Source: Chryseobacterium sp. SSA4.19 (GTDB taxonomy: Bacteria; Bacteroidota; Bacteroidia; Flavobacteriales; Weeksellaceae). From it: a stretch of DNA of 64,000 bases. Under the pieces are notes generated by a model, which worked only from the letters and a program-made list of their open reading frames with translations, had not been told where the DNA came from and did no database searches. Location of the stretch: positions 25,292 to 89,291 of the forward strand of contig NZ_JAKVIP010000016.1 of NCBI RefSeq assembly GCF_022601875.1, in the 5' to 3' direction. Position numbers and translations under genes: made by a program. Of the stretch, positions 15,964 to 26,241 are shown piece after piece (the first letter of the stretch is position 1; every line of letters begins with the position of its first letter).

Positions 15964-16857
15964 TTAATCTACTCCTTCCTGCTCCCTGTTCACCAGTTCC
16001 ATAGAAAACGCAGGAAGACAGATGGAAACATATACACATTCTTTGGGAAATGGGTTGCTGTAACGCACTCTTGCTCCTTTTTCAATCATAATGCTCTGGC
16101 CTTTTTCCAGAATTACGGTTTCCCCGTCGATCTCAAACTGTTTTTTACCGGAAATAATGAGGGTGAATTCGTCAAATTCCGGGGTCTGGTGCGGTTCGCT
16201 CCAGTTAGAGGGGGCCACCATATGCGCTATGGAGATATTTGAATTCTGTGTCGATTTTCCCCAGTGTTCTTCAATCAGCTTTCCGTCTGTAGTGGGGACA
16301 ATAAACGGCGACTGCTGGATTTTAAATTTTTTCATATTTTTTTCTTTTTTGATTTCGTATACAATATTGGTTCTTGAAGGTTCGCCAAAATAGGCCACTT
16401 CCTGTTCATCAATCTTCCTGGCACCCAGTCTTTCCATCGCTTTCCGTGAACGGATATTATCTTTTCCTACGTGAAAGTATACCTGGTCTACAAACTGAAA
16501 AATATAATTAAGCATCAGCTTTTTGACTTTGGTATTAATACCTTTCCCCCAGGATTTCGTTCCGTAAAAAGTATAACCTATAAAAATACGGTTGGTGGTT
16601 TCATCATAATCATAATAACGGCTGCTGCCCAGTATTTCTCCTGAAGCTTTTTCTACAATCTTGAAAGCCCCCTTACTTTCCATGGCACCCTGGAAAAAGT
16701 TCTGAAAAACCTTTCTCTGGTAACGGTCCTTATTCGGATGCTGTTTCCAGACTTCCGGGTCGGAGGCCACCTCGTATAAAGACTCAAAATCCCCTTGCCG
16801 TAAGGGGATTAACTGATATTCCTGATCTTCCAGGATAGGCTGAATTGAAAAATGCAT
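15964..16857 (-). CDS. GNAT N-acetyltransferase fused to a cupin domain
   Basis: A 297-residue ORF with two parts. Residues 1-174 are a RimJ/RimL-type GNAT acetyltransferase (IPLRQGDFESLYEVASD at the start, SWGKGINTKVKK as the acetyl-CoA loop, NIRSRKAMERLGA). Residues 175-297 are a single cupin (HQTPEFDEFTLIISGKKQFE, then LEKGQSIMIEKG). The junction reads KKEKNMKKFK, with an internal ATG at 16335 that looks like a natural gene start. Removing one A from the 7-A run just before it (T-run 16337-16343 on plus) would end GNAT in TGA overlapping this ATG. The two domains may therefore normally be separate, coupled genes. It is tightly packed after DUF2911 (2-bp gap). Confidence 0.8.
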   Translation of the reverse strand: MHFSIQPILEDQEYQLIPLRQGDFESLYEVASDPEVWKQHPNKDRYQRKVFQNFFQGAMESKGAFKIVEKASGEILGSSRYYDYDETTNRIFIGYTFYGTKSWGKGINTKVKKLMLNYIFQFVDQVYFHVGKDNIRSRKAMERLGARKIDEQEVAYFGEPSRTNIVYEIKKEKNMKKFKIQQSPFIVPTTDGKLIEEHWGKSTQNSNISIAHMVAPSNWSEPHQTPEFDEFTLIISGKKQFEIDGETVILEKGQSIMIEKGARVRYSNPFPKECVYVSICLPAFSMELVNREQEGVD

Positions 16858-16859
16858 GG

Positions 16860-17465
16860 TTAGCTTTTTGTTTTGGCTGCTTCAGCTTCTATTTTTTTAA
16901 TTTCTTTAAGCTTGTCTGCGATCTTAACCACCGCTTCAGGCTTAGCCGGTTTTATAGCCACTTCTGCCTGGGCCATATCCCATTTAATAGCCAGATTCCC
17001 GGAATTCTCATCTGTCGGGTTTAAAGTGATTTCAAACCATTCCTGCTTATCGGCCAGTTTATTAACCGGAACGGTAACATCTACAACATCCTGTTTTGCA
17101 TCATAGGTATAGGCTCCCCACTGCTGGAAATCTTTATTTAAAATGACTTTCCATTCTTTTTCAGTCGGAACAATAAATAATCCGTATGTACCTGCCGGAA
17201 CAATTTTCCCTCCGAAGTTCACGGATTGTCCGAAGGTAATTTTAGTGGATGAATTGGCACCTGCTCTCCAAACCTGCCCGTAAGGAACCAGATCTCCGAA
17301 GATTTTTCGGCCTTTCACACCCGGTCTTCCGTAATCAATCGTGATTTTAGACATTGAGAACTGCTGTTCTACCTTTTGTCTCGGACTTGCCGCCGGCACT
17401 GAATAATCTTGGGCAAAACTTAATGCTGAAGCTGATATACAAACTGCAAATAGTAACTTTTTCAC
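16860..17465 (-). CDS. DUF2911 secreted protein
   Basis: A 201-residue protein with a signal peptide (ending ALSFAQ at about 19) and the DUF2911 core: SPRQKVEQQF, TIDYGRPGVKGRKIFGDLVP, YGQVWRAGANSSTKI and AGTYGLFIVP. The family is widespread in Bacteroidota and has no assigned biochemical function; the domain is a compact beta-sandwich and members are exported. A Lys/Ala/Glu-rich tail (about 170-201) is probably helical. First gene of a three-gene minus-strand set with the GNAT-cupin and zinc-ribbon genes. Confidence 0.88.
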   Translation of the reverse strand: MKKLLFAVCISASALSFAQDYSVPAASPRQKVEQQFSMSKITIDYGRPGVKGRKIFGDLVPYGQVWRAGANSSTKITFGQSVNFGGKIVPAGTYGLFIVPTEKEWKVILNKDFQQWGAYTYDAKQDVVDVTVPVNKLADKQEWFEITLNPTDENSGNLAIKWDMAQAEVAIKPAKPEAVVKIADKLKEIKKIEAEAAKTKS

Positions 17466-17907
17466 TTTTAAAAATTTTATCTAAAAATACAAAATCGGGA
17501 TGATAAATCAATTTCGGGTTTTGACAAATTTTGTTAAATTAAATTATAACCAGAATAACAATTACTCATATATACATTCAATTAATGAGCACAAGGCCGA
17601 TGATAACATTTAAAGTAGTGACAGCGATAAGTCCGAATGTTTTTTAACACAATCTTAATTTTCAATACAGAGTTAGTTATCCGATTTTTTTTGCCTGCTC
17701 AATGTGCCGGAGACTATGATACTTTTTCCCTCTTTGACATAACAAATATGGCTGTCCGTATCGCCTTCCACTGTAAGAAAAAATGCCTGTTGATTACTTT
17801 CTCCTTTGGAATAAATTTGTATTGAGTAACGTCTGAATAATATTCTTATAATTGTCATGAGCAAAAATCTTATAAAAATATGAGAGATAAGATGTATAAC
17901 AGTAATC
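17466..17907. other. Gene-free interval
   Basis: About 440 bp with only short overlapping frames (62-63 codons on each strand near 17640-17860) that match nothing I recognise and have no convincing start region. No hairpin, tRNA or repeat was seen. Confidence 0.5.
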
Positions 17908-19770
17908 TTATTCCGGCATGGCTTTCCATTTTTTAAGGATCACCGTATAAAAATACATAAATACAAAACCTATAACCAGAATAATATAACTTAAAGAAAA
18001 ATCTAAGGTCTCAATGATTGTTTTGCAGTCGCTATATCCATTAGAACTTATCAACTCCCTGCATGTTTCTTTCTGATGAAGACTTATGATAAAGAATATC
18101 AGGAATACAAACAGCACAAAGGCATTGATGGAAACCGTAATGAATATGGATGAAGCAAGTTTTCCGAATTTTCTCATCATACATAAAGGAACCAATAATA
18201 TCAGCAGCCCAATACCCAGCAGCAGATAAGAAATAAAAAACTCTTCATTTCCCCTTCCTCCTGATACAGAATATAAAACGGTAATAAGCACCACGGCGAG
18301 AAACAGAACGCCTGCACTGATCATACTGAACAGTAATGACCGTAAATCCGTTACTCTGAAACTGAAGATAACAGAAGCCAGAAAGAATGCAATCCAAAGG
18401 TAGATATGGATATTTTCTGAAAAGAAATCAGTCGATTTTATGACATCCACATTTCCCAAAAAATTCCGGAGGTCACTGGTATTGTAATAGTAATCGGTGA
18501 GGTTTTTCTTAAAATAATCTTCCGGAGAAATTTGTTTGCTGATATCAGGATTAAAATCCTTGATCTGGACGGATTTATTAACAATATGTCCCTCAACAAC
18601 TTCCGTTCTCGCATCTGTCGCTACTGTAGTCGTTCCATAGTCATCATTATATTGACCGTTAGGATCGTATGCTTCATTCGGCCTGACCTTATATTTCTTA
18701 ATAAAATAACGGACATTGAAATCTTCAGGCTGGTATACCATTTTTGCCCAGTTTTTGGAATCCAGGTTATGATCAATTCCAAATTCGCCTGAGATTCTGA
18801 GGAAATCTTTCATCAGCTTCTCAAGTTCTGCCGGATTCTTCTTGTTTAACAATTCTGCCGTGAGCCTGTTTACTTCAAATCTTTCTTTCCGGTAAGAATT
18901 TTTATAATCATTGAACTGGTCATTATAATATCCTCTCTTTAAAAACATTTTCTCTTCAAGATTGTTCCGGTAAAACAGACTTGAAAAATTATAAAATGTA
19001 AGGCCTGTGGTTTTGATATAGGGTGAAAGATCCACTACCTCTTTTTTAAAGTAATAGGTTTCAGAATCATCATTCTTTTCCGAGTAGGCAAATCTATTTT
19101 CCGGCTCCGTTTGAGGATAGGAATAATTCCCCGCTGCATCCTTCTTATCTACTGTTTTTGAATACAAGGTATAGAATTGATACACACGGTCATAATACAC
19201 AAAGTATTTCTTATTGCGGTCTATTTTTTCAATATTTGTTTCACAGAAGAGATCCGGATACTGCGGAAATACTTTATTGTCGAGGGTGTAATTCTCAATG
19301 TCCTGAGAAAAGAAAGGATACGTCCTGTTAATGACCGCTACCTTTTCCGACATTTCATTGTCAGGATACGTATTTTGCACAAAGAGCCTAAAGCCCGTCA
19401 TGTATGAAAAGAAGAATGAAGTACAGGCGAAGACGATGATAAAATACTGCAGGAACTGTGAAAACAGTTTCCATTTCGTAGTTGGATAAAAGTTTTTGAA
19501 AGCATTGTTTTTAAACATCAAAATCAGCCATCCTACGATCATAAGGATAGAAATAATCAAATGAATAAAAATCATCCCGTCTGCAAAATAATCATCCCTT
19601 ACATCAAACTTCTGAAGCGATTTAGGATCCGAATGTGAAATATAACCGATAATAAAAAAGACAATATGAATGATAAGACTCGCTAGAAGCATCCATACGA
19701 TCTTTGTGTTCCAGATTGTAGGATATCTTTCCAGCAAATACTGATTAAACTGCTTTATTTTTTTCTGCAT
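17908..19770 (-). CDS. Polytopic membrane partner of the ABC ATPase
   Basis: A 620-residue integral membrane protein. Three helices lie in the first 130 residues (about 24-44, 65-86, 107-127). A large soluble, Tyr/Asn/Lys-rich region of about 330 residues follows, then about five helices near the C-terminus (from roughly 455). This layout, with a big loop between two helix groups, resembles the permease half of some ABC-2-like exporters, but no family was recognised. It starts 20 bp after the ABC ATPase gene on the same strand, so the pair probably forms one transporter or signalling complex. Substrate unknown. Confidence 0.65.
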   Translation of the reverse strand: MQKKIKQFNQYLLERYPTIWNTKIVWMLLASLIIHIVFFIIGYISHSDPKSLQKFDVRDDYFADGMIFIHLIISILMIVGWLILMFKNNAFKNFYPTTKWKLFSQFLQYFIIVFACTSFFFSYMTGFRLFVQNTYPDNEMSEKVAVINRTYPFFSQDIENYTLDNKVFPQYPDLFCETNIEKIDRNKKYFVYYDRVYQFYTLYSKTVDKKDAAGNYSYPQTEPENRFAYSEKNDDSETYYFKKEVVDLSPYIKTTGLTFYNFSSLFYRNNLEEKMFLKRGYYNDQFNDYKNSYRKERFEVNRLTAELLNKKNPAELEKLMKDFLRISGEFGIDHNLDSKNWAKMVYQPEDFNVRYFIKKYKVRPNEAYDPNGQYNDDYGTTTVATDARTEVVEGHIVNKSVQIKDFNPDISKQISPEDYFKKNLTDYYYNTSDLRNFLGNVDVIKSTDFFSENIHIYLWIAFFLASVIFSFRVTDLRSLLFSMISAGVLFLAVVLITVLYSVSGGRGNEEFFISYLLLGIGLLILLVPLCMMRKFGKLASSIFITVSINAFVLFVFLIFFIISLHQKETCRELISSNGYSDCKTIIETLDFSLSYIILVIGFVFMYFYTVILKKWKAMPE

Positions 19771-19790
19771 TTTTATAGATTAAAATGAAT

Positions 19791-20942
19791 TTAATTTACG
19801 AAGAACCGTCTGGTGGAGGATGAGATATTCCTGAGATATACAATATCTGTTTTGGCATTCCCAAGCGCTGTCATAACCTCATAAAACGCTGTTTCTGAAG
19901 AGAAATAAGCTACATACACGCCTCCGTTGAAATTCAGTTTTTCAAGACTGAAACCTTCAAAAGCCTTAATCAGATCTTCTCTTGAACTGTCGGTATCGAT
20001 CTCTATAATCAGCTTATTGTTAATTTCATCTTTCAACTCGGAATTGTCCTTGTATTGTCCATTTTTCAGGAAAATAACCTTATCAGACACCTTTTCCACT
20101 TCATATAATTGCTGTGAACTCAGAATAAGTGCAATAGGATGGTTAACAGAACCGGCAATCGACCTGAGATCTTCCAAGATTACCTGCTGAGCCACTACAT
20201 CAAGATTTGCCAGAGGCTCATCCAGCAGAAGGATTTCAGGTTTTCTCAAAAGCGTTCTGGCCAATTCAAACCGCATTTTATATCCGGAAGAAAGCTCACT
20301 CCACTTCAGGTGCCTGTAATTCCAGAGACCAAGCCTGGCAATCATCATCAGCGTCCGGGTTTCATTTTCCTCCGGTCTGATCCCGTAACCGGAAAGGACA
20401 AATTTTAAATTGTCTTTTACATTTCCATACCATTTGGCTGTTCTCTGCGGAATGTACACCAATTTTGTACGAAGATCATAATCGTCTTCAGATTCTTCAT
20501 TGAAGGAATATTGCAGCTCTCCTTCATGGTAAGAAATTTCTCTAGCCAAAATCCGCAGCAAAGTGGTTTTGCCATTGCCGTTTTCCCCTACCAGTCCATA
20601 TACCTGGCCTTTGTTGATCTCTATGGAAACAGGCCCCAGAGAAAAGCGGTTGTGTCCATAAGATTTCACAATATTCCTTGCCAGAAGTACTGATTTTTCA
20701 AGTGAATATTCTTTTACCGGGATTTTTTCGATTCTTTGAAGCAGAACTTTAGATTTCTCAATCAGATTACCTGCGTCTTCAGGATGTTTTTCTTTCCAAT
20801 CGGTCAGATCAATAGCTTCTCTGTAAATTCCCATATCCTGGGTATCCATTGCACAGTCCAGCAATCTCCTGAATCCTAAAACAGTATCTTTATTATTGAA
20901 AAAATGATAGACTTCTGCGACTCGCTGCTGATGTTTGGTCAT
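19791..20942 (-). CDS. ABC transporter ATP-binding protein with N-terminal extension
   Basis: A 383-residue protein. Residues 1-80 are a charged helical extension not seen in ordinary ABC ATPases. The nucleotide-binding domain follows: Walker A GENGNGKTT, Q-loop YIPQRT, a degenerate signature LSSGYKMR instead of LSGGQ, Walker B EILLLDEPLANLD with the catalytic Glu present, then LILSSQQLYEVE. In that last segment the switch histidine (usually THxxxE) is replaced. The C-terminal 80 residues form a small alpha/beta domain. It is transcribed ahead of the membrane protein ending at 17908. ATP binding looks intact, but hydrolysis may be weakened. Confidence 0.85.
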   Translation of the reverse strand: MTKHQQRVAEVYHFFNNKDTVLGFRRLLDCAMDTQDMGIYREAIDLTDWKEKHPEDAGNLIEKSKVLLQRIEKIPVKEYSLEKSVLLARNIVKSYGHNRFSLGPVSIEINKGQVYGLVGENGNGKTTLLRILAREISYHEGELQYSFNEESEDDYDLRTKLVYIPQRTAKWYGNVKDNLKFVLSGYGIRPEENETRTLMMIARLGLWNYRHLKWSELSSGYKMRFELARTLLRKPEILLLDEPLANLDVVAQQVILEDLRSIAGSVNHPIALILSSQQLYEVEKVSDKVIFLKNGQYKDNSELKDEINNKLIIEIDTDSSREDLIKAFEGFSLEKLNFNGGVYVAYFSSETAFYEVMTALGNAKTDIVYLRNISSSTRRFFVN

Positions 20943-21063
20943 GTGGTGTTTAATATTATTAATTCTTCCTTAAAGATATGCATTTGTACGCATCCGGATT
21001 CTTATTTAATTAAAATATGATGGTAAATTTTCTTACATTTAACCTTGCATATCATCAACAATC

Positions 21064-21911
21064 ATGAGCAATAAGATCATTTTTTCACTGAGCTTCTTTC
21101 TTTCATTGTGTATCATTAAAGCTCAGGACACCATTCCTTTCAGGATTACAAAATACAATAACGTTATTATAAAAACTTTGGTAAATGATAAAGATTCGCT
21201 CGATTTAATGTTTCAGATTGCCATGGAGGACGCTTCAATTTCACCCGAAAGAACCAGAAAAGCAGATCACATTATTTTTAAAGATGAAATCAGCGATGGA
21301 AATACAATAAAAATCGGAACTAAAAAATATGAAAACATCAGATTTTTCGACAATGAAATTACCGGTCATGAAGCCGACGGAAAATAGGAACCGGAATTTT
21401 TAAAGGAAAAACGTTTAAGATTGATTATAACAACCGTCAGTTTGTAATTTATGATAAAATGCCTGACCTGAAAGGATATCAATCGATTCCACTATTTTCA
21501 AAAAACGGATATTTCTCTATTGTTGCTGATAACATCATCGAAAATCAGCAGGAAGAATTGTATTTTCTTTTGCAGTCGGGTTATTCGGGCGGCTTAATTT
21601 ACTGCAATGAATTTTCTGATGGGAAAGAATTGGATAAAAAACTAAAAATAACAGGTGAAAAAACAATGAAAAATTCAGCAGGAAGAAGCGTCACAACCAA
21701 ACGGGGAATTTTACCTTTTTTGAAAGTCGGAGATTTTATTCTGAAGGACGTTTCAGCAGGATTTTTTGTCGGAGAATTGAAGACTCAAACGGTAAATTAT
21801 TTCGGAGCCGATTTACTGAGAAGATTTAATTGGATTTTTGATGTGGAAAGAAATAAAGTTTATATAAAACCCAGCAAATATTTTAATGAGTCTTATTACA
21901 AAATAAAATAA
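21064..21911 (+). pseudogene. Frameshifted retropepsin-like (aspartyl protease fold) protein
   Basis: Two frames make one secreted protein of about 281 residues. The first (21064-21387) has a signal peptide ending IIKAQD and stops at TAG after AAAA (21381-21384). One extra A would continue it as KIGTGIFKGKTFKIDYNN into the second frame, open to 21911. The sequence follows the two-lobed aspartyl-protease-like family of flavobacteria, including the closing ADLLRRFNWIFDVERNKVYI. Both places where DTG would be expected are degenerate (MFQIAMEDASIS and FLLQSGYSGG). Even intact, it would probably not be a protease. It diverges from the ABC ATPase gene. Confidence 0.65.
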
Positions 21912-21922
21912 GTCCATTCATT

Positions 21923-22078
21923 CTATAAATAAAATTCAGACTTCTTAAAAATTACTGGTCCGAATGCATTGCTCTTATCTGAAAAATCTTCATACAACGG
22001 GACAGCTGATTCATGTGGATGGTTGGTATATGCATTTAGACAGGAGTTCAGGTTAGAAATAATATATCGGTCAATAAT
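21923..22078 (-). pseudogene. Possible C-terminal fragment of a lost gene
   Basis: A 51-codon minus-strand frame between stops, without a start codon, reads like a protein end: LNAYTNHPHESAVPLYEDF, then a stop after KKSEFYL. Its composition is protein-like and unlike the flanking AT-rich DNA. I could not assign a family. It fills the gap between the aspartyl-protease-like gene and the next lipoprotein gene and may be a remnant. Confidence 0.25.
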
Positions 22079-22087
22079 TCAAGTAGC

Positions 22088-22900
22088 TTAATTACGAATA
22101 ATTCTTTTGTATTCGAAGGTAGTTTTTCCCCTATATTTAAACTCTTTTTCACTTAAAAATCTACCATATTGTCTTTTTTCGATTAAAGAATCATTTTTAT
22201 CGTAATAATATTTATCAATGAATTCAACATATTCATTTGGATTTCCAGAATTAGTAAGAGCACTATCTCTTTTATATATAGGTTTATTGCGAGAATTGTA
22301 TTTAAAATATGTTCTTAACCTTTGGTTTTCTTTGAACTCCCAATCTTCGATTAACTTATTTCCTATACTATCATAAATAAATTTGGAGTTCTTAGAAATA
22401 CTTTCATTTTCTGATTCCCTTATTTCAGAAATTTTATCTTTAACATATTTATATTTTATTGATAAATGTCTTAACGGATAATCCTTTTGAATCAATTGAT
22501 TCGATTTATTATATCTGATAATCTGAGTTGTATCAACTTCATTAAATTGATAAGTTATAAATATAAGGTTTTGCTTTTCATCATATAAATATTTATCAAT
22601 CAGTATATTTGTTTTACCACCACGACGATATATAGATTTAATTTCTTTGAGTTTATTATTATGATCGTAAAAGAAAAATTGAGAATTGTTTTTATTGATT
22701 ATCCGATTTCTGGAATCGAATACCACAAATCTTTTTTCTTCAAAATTCAAAGAATCATTTTTAGTAAAATCTCTCTTGATTATTTCAAATTTTACCTTAC
22801 CATTTTTTTCAGAATAATCCAATAATCTTTTTTCTTCAAAATCTCCTTCACAAGAAATTATGGACAAGAATGATAATACACCGAAAATTTGTTTCAACAT
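22088..22900 (-). CDS. Lipoprotein with YD-like repeats
   Basis: A 270-residue SpII lipoprotein (lipobox LSIISC, Cys17). The mature part has repeated strands of the type YDxxxxxL (FFYDHNNKL, YLYDEKQNLI, FIYDSIGNKLI, YYYDKNDSLIE) spaced about 30-45 residues. These resemble short YD/RHS-type repeats and the MORN-like proteins of Bacteroidota. It is rich in Lys, Asn and Tyr and has no catalytic motif. Its AT-rich coding and isolated position suggest an accessory gene. Surface location is likely; function unknown. Confidence 0.6.
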   Translation of the reverse strand: MLKQIFGVLSFLSIISCEGDFEEKRLLDYSEKNGKVKFEIIKRDFTKNDSLNFEEKRFVVFDSRNRIINKNNSQFFFYDHNNKLKEIKSIYRRGGKTNILIDKYLYDEKQNLIFITYQFNEVDTTQIIRYNKSNQLIQKDYPLRHLSIKYKYVKDKISEIRESENESISKNSKFIYDSIGNKLIEDWEFKENQRLRTYFKYNSRNKPIYKRDSALTNSGNPNEYVEFIDKYYYDKNDSLIEKRQYGRFLSEKEFKYRGKTTFEYKRIIRN

Positions 22901-22952
22901 AATAGTTTCTGTAACGTTTCAATAAATTTAGTATTTTCTAAAAATATCCATT

Positions 22953-22983
22953 AAAAAAGCGGAAGAAAATATCTCCCGCTTTT
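22953..22983 (-). terminator. Terminator of the pyrimidine operon (after carB)
   Basis: A 12-bp stem with one mismatch (AAAGCGG/CCGCTTT core) and a 5-base loop, with a T-run on the minus strand, about 20 bp after the carB stop. Confidence 0.85.
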
Positions 22984-23003
22984 ATTATATCTCAATCCGG
23001 AAA

Positions 23004-26000
23004 CTACATCGTTTCCATTTTGAAAGTCATACTTTCGATTACTTTCAGGATGGCTTCCACCGTATCCATTGAGGTTAAGCAAGGAACGCCGTTCTCCACA
23101 CTCATTCTCCTGATCTGGAAACCATCTCTTTCGGATTGCTTACCTTTCGTCATGGTATTCACTACGTATTGAACTTTTCCTTTCTGGATCAGGTCGATCA
23201 GGTTCACGCTCTCTTCTCCGATTTTATATCCGATTTTGCAAGGAATTCCCTGTTCGCCGAAGAATTTTGCTGTTCCTTCCGTCGCCCAGACCCTGAAGCC
23301 TACTTCATGGAATCTTGCTGCCAGATCAGCCGCTTCCTGCTTATGCTTATCTGCAACCGTGAACAAGATCGAGCCGTGCATCGGAACTTTTCTTCCGGCT
23401 GCCACCAATCCTTTATATAATGCTTTTTCCAGAGTGGTATCTTTGCCCATCACTTCTCCTGTCGACTTCATTTCAGGCCCTAAAGAGATATCAACTTTTG
23501 CCAATTTTGAGAAAGAGAATACAGGAACTTTTACAAAAACACCTTCTTTATTGGGAACCAATCCGTTTTTACAACCTAAATCCGTTAGTTTCTGACCTAA
23601 AATTGCCTTCGTAGCCAAATTCGCCATCGGAACTTCCGTGATCTTAGACAGGAAAGGAACCGTTCGTGATGATCTTGGGTTTACTTCGATGACATACACA
23701 TTACCTTCAAAAAGCACATACTGAATATTCATCAATCCAATCACTTTCAGCCCTTTTGCCAATCGCTGGGTATAATCTACCAGGGTTTCCACTTCACTTT
23801 GTGAAATATTCTGTGGAGGATATACTGCAATTGAATCTCCGGAGTGAACTCCTGCCCTTTCAATGTGTTCCATAATTCCCGGGATTACGACCGTTTCCCC
23901 ATCACAGATGGCATCCACTTCAATTTCTTTTCCCACCATGTATCGGTCTACCAAAACCGGATGTTCCGGACTTGCGTCTACCGCAAACTCCATATAGTGA
24001 GCTAATTCTGCTTCGGTATATACAATTTCCATGGCACGTCCTCCTAAAACGTAGCTTGGACGAACCAATACCGGATACCCGATTTCATTGGCAATTTTTA
24101 TCGCCTCTTCCTTGGAAGTTGAGGTCTTTCCTAAAGGCTGGGGAATCCCCATTTCCTGAAGGGCTTTTTCAAATTTATCTCTGTTTTCTGCTCTGTCTAA
24201 ATCTTCAAGGGAAGTTCCCAGGATCTGAACGCCATGAGAAGCTAATTTATCGGCTAAGTTAATTGCTGTCTGTCCGCCGAACTGAACCACAACGCCTTTT
24301 GGCTGTTCAAGTTCGATGATGTTCATAACATCTTCTTCCGTTAACGGTTCGAAATATAATTTATCCGATACGGAGAAATCCGTAGAAACCGTTTCAGGAT
24401 TGTTGTTGATGATAATGGCTTCGTAGCCCATTTCTTTGATGGCCCAAACTGAGTGAACGGTAGCGTAATCAAACTCAACACCCTGCCCGATTCTGATCGG
24501 TCCTGAACCTAAAACAATGATTTTATCTTTGTCTGAAGCTGCACTTTCGTTTTCTTCTTCGTAAGTTCCATAGAAATATGGAGTTTCGCTTTCAAATTCC
24601 GCAGCGCAGGTGTCTACCATTTTGTACACCGGCATGATTCCGTTTTCTTTTCTGAAATTGAACACTTCACGTCCTTTTACATCCCAGAGAACCGCAATAT
24701 TAATATCAGCGAAACCTAATTTTTTAGCCTGTAATAAGGTTTCTTTATCAAATTTATTATCAGCGATGATCTTTTCGAAATCAATCAACTTCTTAATTTT
24801 CCAGATAAAGAATTTATCGATTTTGCTCCATTCTACAATCTGCTCCCAATCGTATCCTCTTCTTAAAGCATCGCCGATGATGAAAAGCCTCTCATCGTCA
24901 CAAACTCTGATCCTTCTTTCGATTTCTTCTGCAGTAAGTGCTTGCGCCTGTTTGGTCTTTAAACCGATATGTCTAATTCCAGTTTCCAATGAGCGGATGG
25001 CTTTCTGTAAAGACTCCTCGAAGTTTCTTCCGATTGCCATTACTTCACCTGTCGCTTTCATCTGGGTTGACAGTCTCCTATCTGCCGTTTCAAATTTATC
25101 AAACGGGAACCTCGGGAATTTCGTCACCACATAATCCAAAGCCGGCTCAAAACAAGCGTATGTTTTTCCCGTCACCGGGTTCATGATTTCATCCAAAGTC
25201 AATCCGACTGCAATTTTTGCTGCAATTTTAGCAATCGGGTATCCTGTTGCTTTACTTGCCAACGCCGATGACCGGGAAACCCTGGGATTTACCTCGATGA
25301 TATAATAATCAAATGAATTAGGGTCTAAAGCCAGCTGTACATTACATCCGCCTTCAATTCCTAAAGCCCTGATGATTTTTAACGAAGCGTTTCTCAACAA
25401 CTGATATTCTCTGTCAGAAAGGGTCTGGGAAGGCGCCACCACAATTGAATCACCGGTATGTACGCCAACCGGATCGATGTTTTCCATGTTACAGACTACA
25501 ATGGCGTTGTCGTTTGCGTCACGCATTACTTCGTATTCAATTTCTTTGAAGCCTGCGATGGATCTTTCGATCAGACACTGCGTTACCGGGCTGTATTTTA
25601 ATCCCAATTCTGAAATTTCTTTTAATTCAGCTTCATTGGAAGCAATTCCGCCACCTGTTCCTCCCATGGTAAAAGCAGGTCGAACGATTACGGGATAACC
25701 GATCTCTTCAGCAAAACGCAATGCTCCTTCTACTGTATTTACGATGTCGGATTCAGGAACGGGTTCGTTCAGCTCTCTCATTAATTCACGGAACAAATCC
25801 CTGTCTTCTGCCCTGTTGATTGCTGAAAGCGTGGTTCCGAGAACCTCAACTTTACATTCCTCAAGAATCCCTGATTTTTCCAATTCTACTGCCATGTTCA
25901 AGCCGGTCTGTCCGCCAAGCGTCGGTAAAAGTGCATCGGGACGCTCTTTTCTGATGATATGACTTACAAACTGAAGGGATATCGGCTCGATATACACTTT

Positions 26001-26186
26001 ATCGGCGATTTCCACATCAGTCATAATCGTTGCAGGGTTTGAATTGATCAGAATGACCTTGTAGCCTTCTTCTCTCAAAGATAAACAAGCCTGTGTTCCT
26101 GCGTAATCAAATTCCGCCGCCTGACCGATGATGATAGGCCCGGAACCGATTACTAAAATTGTTTTTATATCTGTACGTTTTGCCAT
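23004..26186 (-). CDS. carB: Carbamoyl-phosphate synthase large subunit
   Basis: Makes carbamoyl phosphate from bicarbonate, ammonia (delivered by CarA) and two ATP, feeding pyrimidine and arginine synthesis. At 1060 residues it is full length. It has two homologous halves, each beginning with a GSGPI motif ([11 protein letters not shown] near 13 and [11 protein letters not shown] near 555), two ATP-grasp domains, and a C-terminal MGS-like allosteric domain (about 935-1060) where UMP and ornithine act in homologues. It is the last gene of pyrB-carA-carB, separated from carA by an inserted four-helix-bundle gene. No frame defects. Confidence 0.98.
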   Translation of the reverse strand: MAKRTDIKTILVIGSGPIIIGQAAEFDYAGTQACLSLREEGYKVILINSNPATIMTDVEIADKVYIEPISLQFVSHIIRKERPDALLPTLGGQTGLNMAVELEKSGILEECKVEVLGTTLSAINRAEDRDLFRELMRELNEPVPESDIVNTVEGALRFAEEIGYPVIVRPAFTMGGTGGGIASNEAELKEISELGLKYSPVTQCLIERSIAGFKEIEYEVMRDANDNAIVVCNMENIDPVGVHTGDSIVVAPSQTLSDREYQLLRNASLKIIRALGIEGGCNVQLALDPNSFDYYIIEVNPRVSRSSALASKATGYPIAKIAAKIAVGLTLDEIMNPVTGKTYACFEPALDYVVTKFPRFPFDKFETADRRLSTQMKATGEVMAIGRNFEESLQKAIRSLETGIRHIGLKTKQAQALTAEEIERRIRVCDDERLFIIGDALRRGYDWEQIVEWSKIDKFFIWKIKKLIDFEKIIADNKFDKETLLQAKKLGFADINIAVLWDVKGREVFNFRKENGIMPVYKMVDTCAAEFESETPYFYGTYEEENESAASDKDKIIVLGSGPIRIGQGVEFDYATVHSVWAIKEMGYEAIIINNNPETVSTDFSVSDKLYFEPLTEEDVMNIIELEQPKGVVVQFGGQTAINLADKLASHGVQILGTSLEDLDRAENRDKFEKALQEMGIPQPLGKTSTSKEEAIKIANEIGYPVLVRPSYVLGGRAMEIVYTEAELAHYMEFAVDASPEHPVLVDRYMVGKEIEVDAICDGETVVIPGIMEHIERAGVHSGDSIAVYPPQNISQSEVETLVDYTQRLAKGLKVIGLMNIQYVLFEGNVYVIEVNPRSSRTVPFLSKITEVPMANLATKAILGQKLTDLGCKNGLVPNKEGVFVKVPVFSFSKLAKVDISLGPEMKSTGEVMGKDTTLEKALYKGLVAAGRKVPMHGSILFTVADKHKQEAADLAARFHEVGFRVWATEGTAKFFGEQGIPCKIGYKIGEESVNLIDLIQKGKVQYVVNTMTKGKQSERDGFQIRRMSVENGVPCLTSMDTVEAILKVIESMTFKMETM

Positions 26187-26192
26187 TTTCTA

Positions 26193-26227
26193 ATTTAGAT
26201 ATGAGATGCCAGATGTCAGATTTCAGA
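26193..26227. repeat. Left flank: five 7-base units ending in AGA
   Basis: Five consecutive heptamers, ATTTAGA, TATGAGA, TGCCAGA, TGTCAGA and TTTCAGA, put AGA at exact 7-base steps (26197, 26204, 26211, 26218, 26225). The array begins 6 bp from the carB start codon. It is the inverted counterpart of the array on the other side of the four-helix-bundle gene. Confidence 0.7.
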
Positions 26228-26241
26228 CTTCCGGTGTTATG

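Noticed and set aside
17637..17864. Overlapping 62-63 codon frames on both strands
   Set aside because: No recognisable protein, no convincing start signal, and both strands are equally open in AT-rich DNA, so neither is called as a gene.
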